A stretch of DNA of 64,000 nucleotides from Nocardia sp. NBC_01329 (GTDB lineage: Bacteria; Actinomycetota; Actinomycetes; Mycobacteriales; Mycobacteriaceae), in contig NZ_CP108381.1 in NCBI RefSeq assembly GCF_035956715.1, forward strand, positions 1,178,001-1,242,000. The letters are read 5' to 3'. Shown one piece after another: positions 61,667-64,000 of this stretch. The translations under genes and the position numbers were made by a program. The number at the start of each line of letters is the position of its first letter. Position 1 is the stretch's first letter. The notes below the pieces were generated by a model. That model made no database searches and had not been told where the DNA came from. It was given only the letters and a program-made list of their open reading frames with translations.

Positions 61667-63051
61667 CCACCACCACACCTTCGAGCTATCTCACCGAACT
61701 CCGCTCCGCCTGCCGAGGCGCCGTCCTGACACCGGGCGATCCCGGCTACGACCGCGCCCGGCAGCGATGGAACTCGGCGATCGACCAACGACCGGCAGCG
61801 GTCGTCCGCTGCACCCGGGTACCGGACGTCCGGGCAGCCGTCACCACTGCCCAGCACCACGGGTTACCCGTCTCGGTACGTGGCGGCGGACACGAAGTCG
61901 CGCAGCATCCCGCAGCCGACGGCTCCCTGCTGCTGGACCTTTCGGGCCTGAAAACCGTCACCATCGACCCGTCCACCCGGCGAGCCGTCGTCGGGGCAGG
62001 TGTCACGTGGGCCGAATTCGACCGTGTCTGCCATCGTCACGGACTGGCCGTGACCGGAGCGGACGTATCCACGGTCGGCGTGGTCGGCTCCACGCTCTGC
62101 GGTGGCAGCGGCTGGCTCCAGCGCGTCGCCGGTTTCACCTGCGACAGTGTCCGCTCCGCGCAGGTCGTGCTGGCCGACGGACGCCTCGTGCACACGAGCG
62201 GCGACCACCATCCGGACCTGCTGTGGGCGCTTCGTGGTGGCGGCGGCAACTTCGGCATCGTGGTCGCGCTCGAGCTCGAGCTCTATCCGATCCGACAGGT
62301 GCACGCGGGCACGCTACTGTTCCGGCTCGACCGGGGACCCGGCATCTTCCGAACATTCCAGGAGCTGAGCGCCGAGGCGTCCGACGAAATGGCGCTGCGC
62401 GCCACTCTGCTGCACTGGCCACCCACCGCCCCGGAAGGACCGCCCATGGCCGCGGTCACCGTCGCCCACTTCGGCGCCCCCGACCGAGCGCGAACGGAAC
62501 TGACAGCGCTGCGCCGATTGGGCGAGCCGGAACTCGACCTCATCCGCCCAGTGACCTATCCAGAGCTGCAACGCAACACCGAACAAGCGTTCCACGAAGG
62601 ACACGGCACCGCGACCGGCACCGAGTGGCTCCGCGCATTCGACGATGATGCCGCCGACGCGCTCGTCGATCTCGCGGCGCGGATGCCGACTCCGTACTCA
62701 CTGGTCTCGGTCCATCGACTCGGCGGCGCCCTGCAGCGTATGCCGGTGGACGCGACCGCGTTCGGCTACCACGACGCCGCCTACCACGCGGTCATGTTCT
62801 CCGGTGGTCCCGCCGGGACCGACCTCACCGCTTCCCGCGCCTGGATCGCCGAGGTGGTGGACGCGCTGCAAGCCTGCTCCGCAGGCGGTCCCTATATCGG
62901 AATCCTCGACGACACCGCCACACCCGAGCGTGTGCGCCGCGCCTACCACCCCGCGTCCTATCCCCGCTTGCGGCGGGTGAAGACCCGCTACGATCCCGAA
63001 AACACGTTCCGCTGCAATCACAACATCCCACCGTTGAACGAGGCACCGTGA
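61663..63051 (+). CDS. FAD-binding oxidoreductase, berberine-bridge-enzyme type
   Basis: A 462-aa FAD oxidase of the PCMH/BBE family. The FAD domain has PVSVRGGGHEVAQHPAADGS, with His77 as candidate covalent flavin link, then TVGVVGSTLCGGSGWLQRVA and LLWALRGGGGNFGIVVALEL. The second covalent site (Cys in a G-x-C-P-T-V-G pattern in bicovalent members) is replaced by ADVSTVG, so a single link is expected. The BBE motif at the C-terminus reads RYDPENTFRCNHNIPP, as usual. It starts 4 bases inside the previous gene and ends 4 bases inside the next. A plausible job is two-electron oxidation, for example thiazoline to thiazole; this is inference. Confidence 0.9.
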   Translation: MTTTTPSSYLTELRSACRGAVLTPGDPGYDRARQRWNSAIDQRPAAVVRCTRVPDVRAAVTTAQHHGLPVSVRGGGHEVAQHPAADGSLLLDLSGLKTVTIDPSTRRAVVGAGVTWAEFDRVCHRHGLAVTGADVSTVGVVGSTLCGGSGWLQRVAGFTCDSVRSAQVVLADGRLVHTSGDHHPDLLWALRGGGGNFGIVVALELELYPIRQVHAGTLLFRLDRGPGIFRTFQELSAEASDEMALRATLLHWPPTAPEGPPMAAVTVAHFGAPDRARTELTALRRLGEPELDLIRPVTYPELQRNTEQAFHEGHGTATGTEWLRAFDDDAADALVDLAARMPTPYSLVSVHRLGGALQRMPVDATAFGYHDAAYHAVMFSGGPAGTDLTASRAWIAEVVDALQACSAGGPYIGILDDTATPERVRRAYHPASYPRLRRVKTRYDPENTFRCNHNIPPLNEAP

Positions 63052-64000
63052 TCGGCGACGAGACACCGGCGATCGCCCGGCAGGCCGCCGAGTCGGTCGC
63101 GTATTTCGATGCCCGCCAGTGCCTCGCCGCCCGCGCGGACCTCGATTGGTTCGGTCTACGGGCCATGGCAGCAGTACTGCGCCCCGCGCTGTCCGGGCCG
63201 GAACCACGTACCGAGGAAGACCTGGTCGCCATGTTGGAGGTTGCGCCGCGGCACCGTTGGTTGCTGCGGCGCTGGCTCGCCCTGCTCAGCACGCACGGAT
63301 GGCTGGAACACGAGGAGAACAGGGGATTCGCCTCGCTGCGGGCGGTACCCACACCTCAGCGACCGGATCTCGAGCGGGCCTGCGCCGATCTCGGCTTCCC
63401 CGCACAGCTCACGCGGTTCTTCGCCGAGGCCAACCGGCATGCGCTCGAGCTGCTGCAGGACCGGCTGCTGGCGCAGGAACTGTTGTTCCCCGACGGCGAC
63501 CTCCTCACCGCCGAGGCGGCGTACCGGGACAACCCGGTGAATCAGTACCTCAACGCCGCGGCCGCCGGGGTCGTCACACGAGCGGTGGACGAACTCGCCG
63601 GTGATCGTCACCCGGTACGGATCCTCGAAATCGGTGCCGGGGTCGGCGGCACCACCGCGGATCTCCTCCCGCAACTCGACGGCCGCCCGGTGGAATACCA
63701 CTTCACCGATGTGTCGTCGTTCTTCCTCGACGCCGCCCGTACCCGTTTCGCACATCACCCAGGGCTGCGGTTCGCTCTGCTGGACCTCAACGCCGAACTT
63801 CCACCGCCCCGATCCTTCGATATCGTGCTGGCCGCCAATGTGCTGCACAACGCCCACCACTGCCGAGCGGCCCTACGCCGGCTACGCGAGTTGCTCCGCC
63901 CCGGCGGACACCTACTGGTGATCGAGTCCTGCCGGGAACACCCCCAACTGCTGACCTCGATGCACTTCCTGATGTCACCTCGAACCGGGGGAGTACGCCC
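63048..64000 (+). CDS. PKS-type C-methyltransferase, partial at the window edge
   Basis: The frame runs open from GTG 63048 (overlapping the previous stop by 4 bases) to the end of the window: 317 codons, so the C-terminus is missing. An N-terminal winged-helix-like part (APRHRWLLRRWLALLSTHGW) and linker (AYRDNPVNQYLNAAAAGVV) lead to motif I ILEIGAGVGGTTADLLPQL (from 192), EYHFTDVSSFFLDAARTRF, LAANVLHNAHHCRAALRRLR and LLRPGGHLLVIES. These match the C-methyltransferase domain embedded in polyketide synthases. Here it is a separate protein, and could supply the C-methylation that the KS-AT-ACP module lacks. Its full length and any further domains are not visible. Confidence 0.85.
   Translation, partial: MIGDETPAIARQAAESVAYFDARQCLAARADLDWFGLRAMAAVLRPALSGPEPRTEEDLVAMLEVAPRHRWLLRRWLALLSTHGWLEHEENRGFASLRAVPTPQRPDLERACADLGFPAQLTRFFAEANRHALELLQDRLLAQELLFPDGDLLTAEAAYRDNPVNQYLNAAAAGVVTRAVDELAGDRHPVRILEIGAGVGGTTADLLPQLDGRPVEYHFTDVSSFFLDAARTRFAHHPGLRFALLDLNAELPPPRSFDIVLAANVLHNAHHCRAALRRLRELLRPGGHLLVIESCREHPQLLTSMHFLMSPRTGGVR

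Overview
The window is high-GC actinobacterial DNA, most likely Nocardia or a close mycolic-acid relative. From sigA to a GNAT acetyltransferase (about 1.2-31.3 kb) the genes recall the Mycobacterium tuberculosis Rv2703-Rv2669 block almost one for one: sigA, ppgK, suhB-like, cei, DUF4193, DUF3093, dut, DUF3710, alpha/beta hydrolase, OB-fold protein, DUF3159, ceoC/ceoB, APC permease, RNA methyltransferase, dxs, RNase D, DUF3000, hemE, hemY, hemQ, msrB, aftC, secreted hydrolase, RibD-like reductase, zapE, GNAT. AftC (mycolyl-arabinogalactan wall) and Cei also point to Corynebacteriales. This is memory-based family recognition, not a database search.

Layout. 0-1.2 kb: end of an ethanolamine ammonia-lyase operon (eutB partial, eutC). 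1.2-31.3 kb: the conserved housekeeping block (primary sigma factor, dUTPase, K+ transport control, isoprenoid precursor synthesis, coproporphyrin-dependent heme synthesis, arabinan assembly). An extra SigD/ShbA-type sigma factor and a secreted PtpB-like phosphatase are inserted in it. 31.4-38.9 kb: accessory genes, namely a flavin monooxygenase with a 300-residue disordered tail, a LysR regulator, a membrane-anchored coiled-coil protein with a nuclease-like head, a sigma-4/HTH protein fused to a TnsA-like domain, and a bacterial aeRF-family protein. 38.9-39.6 kb: four tRNA genes (Val-GAC, Cys, Gly on minus; Val-CAC on plus). 39.6-44.9 kb: an accessory segment with two tiny genes and two divergent regulator/hydrolase modules. 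Two of its hydrolases share a nearly identical 326-bp inverted repeat.

44.9-64 kb: a biosynthetic gene cluster running off the window edge. A divergent aldo/keto reductase plus methyltransferase pair faces a rightward run of genes, most of them overlapping by 4-14 bases. These are an NRPS (carrier-Cy-A-PCP whose A domain reads as cysteine-specific), an OsmC-family protein, a 2417-aa PKS-NRPS (KS-AT-ACP-Cy-PCP-Cy-PCP-TE without its own A domain), a methyltransferase, an acyl-CoA-dehydrogenase-like flavoprotein, a free-standing megasynthase-type methyltransferase that keeps A-domain flanks, a BBE-type FAD oxidase, and a truncated PKS-type C-methyltransferase. The architecture resembles a yersiniabactin/pyochelin-type thiazoline line in which methylation has been moved into separate trans-acting proteins. 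It is the best candidate here for an undescribed system; the product, starter unit and iron link cannot be read from the window.

Many genes have a TANNNT -10 box 5-8 bases before the start codon and no Shine-Dalgarno sequence, as expected for leaderless transcripts; I used this to settle several starts.
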